Of a stretch of DNA of 41,583 bases, positions 40,548-41,583 are shown piece by piece (within the stretch, counting starts at the first letter, position 1; the number at the start of each line of letters is the position of its first letter). Below the pieces are notes generated by a model. That model was not told the DNA's origin. It did no database searches and saw only the letters and a list, made by a program, of their open reading frames with translations. The DNA is from Halostagnicola kamekurae (GTDB lineage: Archaea; Halobacteriota; Halobacteria; Halobacteriales; Natrialbaceae), in assembly GCF_900116205.1 (NCBI RefSeq), contig NZ_FOZS01000010.1, positions 1 through 41,583 of the forward strand. The letters are read 5' to 3'. The position numbers were made by a program, and so were the translations under genes.

Positions 40548-41102
40548 TCAATCGGGCTGTCCGTCGTTACTCTTCCGAATAATTACTGGAACAGACCTCG
40601 TATATTTCTCCCCTTCTAGAACTACTGTTGCCTCTACCGACCGTGGAGTTACGTCAATAACCTTCTGAAAGGTCAATTCTGGTGGATAATCGTTTGCCTC
40701 ACGTGGGGTTATGTACTCGGCAAAAATCACTGTGTTAAATAATCGGCTTCCAACACTTTTCCCTATTCCGTCAACAGGGATAGTCAAACGTTCCTCAATA
40801 GCCGATAGCACTGCTGTTGAACCAACAAATGCAGATTTCCGCTTTGCCCAGTGTTTGAATTTATTTGTAGTATACTCCTGCGGTTCTCCCCCAGCATATA
40901 CGATAGGATACCGTACTTCATCCGACTTTTCAAGGTATGTTATTGCGTCGTCAGTGATTGTTTTTTCCACCGATACTTGCTCTCCTTTTCCACTCTTCCC
41001 TTTCCCCAACTTCAGAAGCCAGTTAGGCTTTCCAACTGCTACGAAGCCCACGAGCGACGTTATACCAGCTCCGAGCGTCGCAACATAACTTCGGCGTTTC
41101 AT
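40548..41102 (-). CDS. exported hypothetical protein
   Basis: 184 residues from the ATG at 41102. The leader MKRRSYVATLGAGITSLVGF with its RR and hydrophobic stretch (7-24) looks like a Tat or Sec signal without a lipobox. The mature part is basic and AT-rich in coding (KLGKGKSGKGEQVSVEKTIT), unlike neighbours. The C-terminal half is beta-rich (ELTFQKVIDVTPRSVEATVV). I recognise no family. Confidence 0.6.
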   Translation of the reverse strand: MKRRSYVATLGAGITSLVGFVAVGKPNWLLKLGKGKSGKGEQVSVEKTITDDAITYLEKSDEVRYPIVYAGGEPQEYTTNKFKHWAKRKSAFVGSTAVLSAIEERLTIPVDGIGKSVGSRLFNTVIFAEYITPREANDYPPELTFQKVIDVTPRSVEATVVLEGEKYTRSVPVIIRKSNDGQPD

Positions 41103-41263
41103 ATTGAATCCTACAGTATATCTATATAAATATCTTTTAGTGAAACAACTATTTGAACCGCCGATAGATACGCACACGTAGTTACCGAACCTTCGTTCTT
41201 CATTGCAGTCGGTTTCGGGACCGGGCCGACGACTGACCCGGAGGGAGGAGTGATTTTCATCAC

Positions 41264-41442
41264 GGCTCTGGTGAATCGCTAGACTCCGGCGACTTTCAAC
41301 TCTATATCAGGTGCTCGATGCACTACTCTTGGACAATTCTGGCTTCAGTTTCCCCCGAATCTCTGCTGGCGAAACGATTGGACTCATTCACAGTGCCACT
41401 ATGTAGGTCCAACCCAACGCCCTATGGCGATTCACCAGAGCC
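41264..41442 (+). mobile_element. MITE copy 3 (179 bp) with 8-bp target duplication
   Basis: Terminal repeats ggctctggtgaatcgc / gcgattcaccagagcc bound an element identical to copy 1 in inverse orientation. The 8 bp ttcatcac is found at 41256-41263 and again at 41443-41450, an exact target-site duplication. An 8-bp duplication suits ISH1-type IS5 or IS1595-group transposases. No related transposase gene is in the window. Confidence 0.95.
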
Positions 41443-41583
41443 TTCATCACCGTTTTTCTCTGTGCTCCCTCGCTAACGCTCAGTCGCTCGGCAAAACGTT
41501 GATACACGAACTAAACGCCAAAGAAACTGATTGCAACGTGGGGTTACTGTTCGTTCCTCGAGCGGATAGAGAGGGTACCGCAT
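41443..41583. other. right-edge sequence without a recognised gene
   Basis: After the target duplication the last 133 bases show only short frames on both strands. I see no repeat or RNA gene. Confidence 0.35.

Noticed and set aside
1-41583. CRISPR arrays, rRNA or tRNA genes
   Set aside because: No regularly spaced short repeats, no rRNA signatures and no tRNA-like cloverleaf with the T-loop sequence were noticed on reading.

Overview
ORGANISM. The window reads as haloarchaeal (Halobacteria). The proteins are strongly acidic, synonymous sites are GC-rich, and many genes start within a few bases of the position expected downstream of a TATA-like box. There is a TFB gene, and there are families largely confined to haloarchaea (HalOD1, DUF7512, DUF7521, HTH-10/Bat, rhodanese-MBL proteins). 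I guess a Natrialbales-type organism with low confidence. The replicon type cannot be read from the sequence, but toxin-antitoxin debris, an OB-fold DNA-binding gene, an extra TFB and MITEs suggest a plasmid or a plastic chromosomal region. LAYOUT. 1-1000: a gene tail, MITE copy 1 and a frameshifted DUF4268-like gene. 1-30.2 kb: a sulfur and thiol-redox island. It holds trxA-trxB, three rhodanese-metallo-beta-lactamase (MBL) genes (one truncated), a SoxB/UshA-like metallophosphoesterase, a class V aminotransferase, DsrE, DUF302, methyltransferases, a SCO1-TlpA-CcdA redox operon, two TauE/SafE exporters, a carbamoyltransferase, a Cys-bearing HTH regulator, a USP, a second thioredoxin, a MetE-like enzyme, a DCC-family protein, a PiT-type permease, a split YeeE/YedE pair, TusA and DsrE2. 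30.2-41.6 kb: lower-GC accessory DNA with a broken HalOD1 gene, TFB, nucleotidyltransferase and HepT/MntA pairs, a Zn-ribbon protein, an OB-fold protein, PadR, broken VapBC and HTH/PIN pairs, and two more MITEs. HOW IT MAY WORK TOGETHER. From family knowledge, YeeE/YedE halves could import thiosulfate (or another reduced sulfur anion). TusA, DsrE, DsrE2 and rhodanese domains could pass the sulfane sulfur as protein persulfides. The MBL domains could oxidise persulfide to sulfite, and TauE/SafE proteins could export it. Two thioredoxins with TrxB and the CcdA/TlpA/SCO set supply reductant inside and outside the membrane. This is inference from gene content. REGULATION. Two recurring sequence signals stand out. 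One is an ATTGTRYA-type box just upstream of the TATA of several sulfur genes, including the gene of the Cys-bearing HTH regulator. The other is a near-perfect palindrome (arms GATTTGCTG / CAGCAAATC) in four promoters of the 9.6-16.3 kb redox segment. Two identical 179-bp MITEs in opposite orientation enclose almost the whole window.
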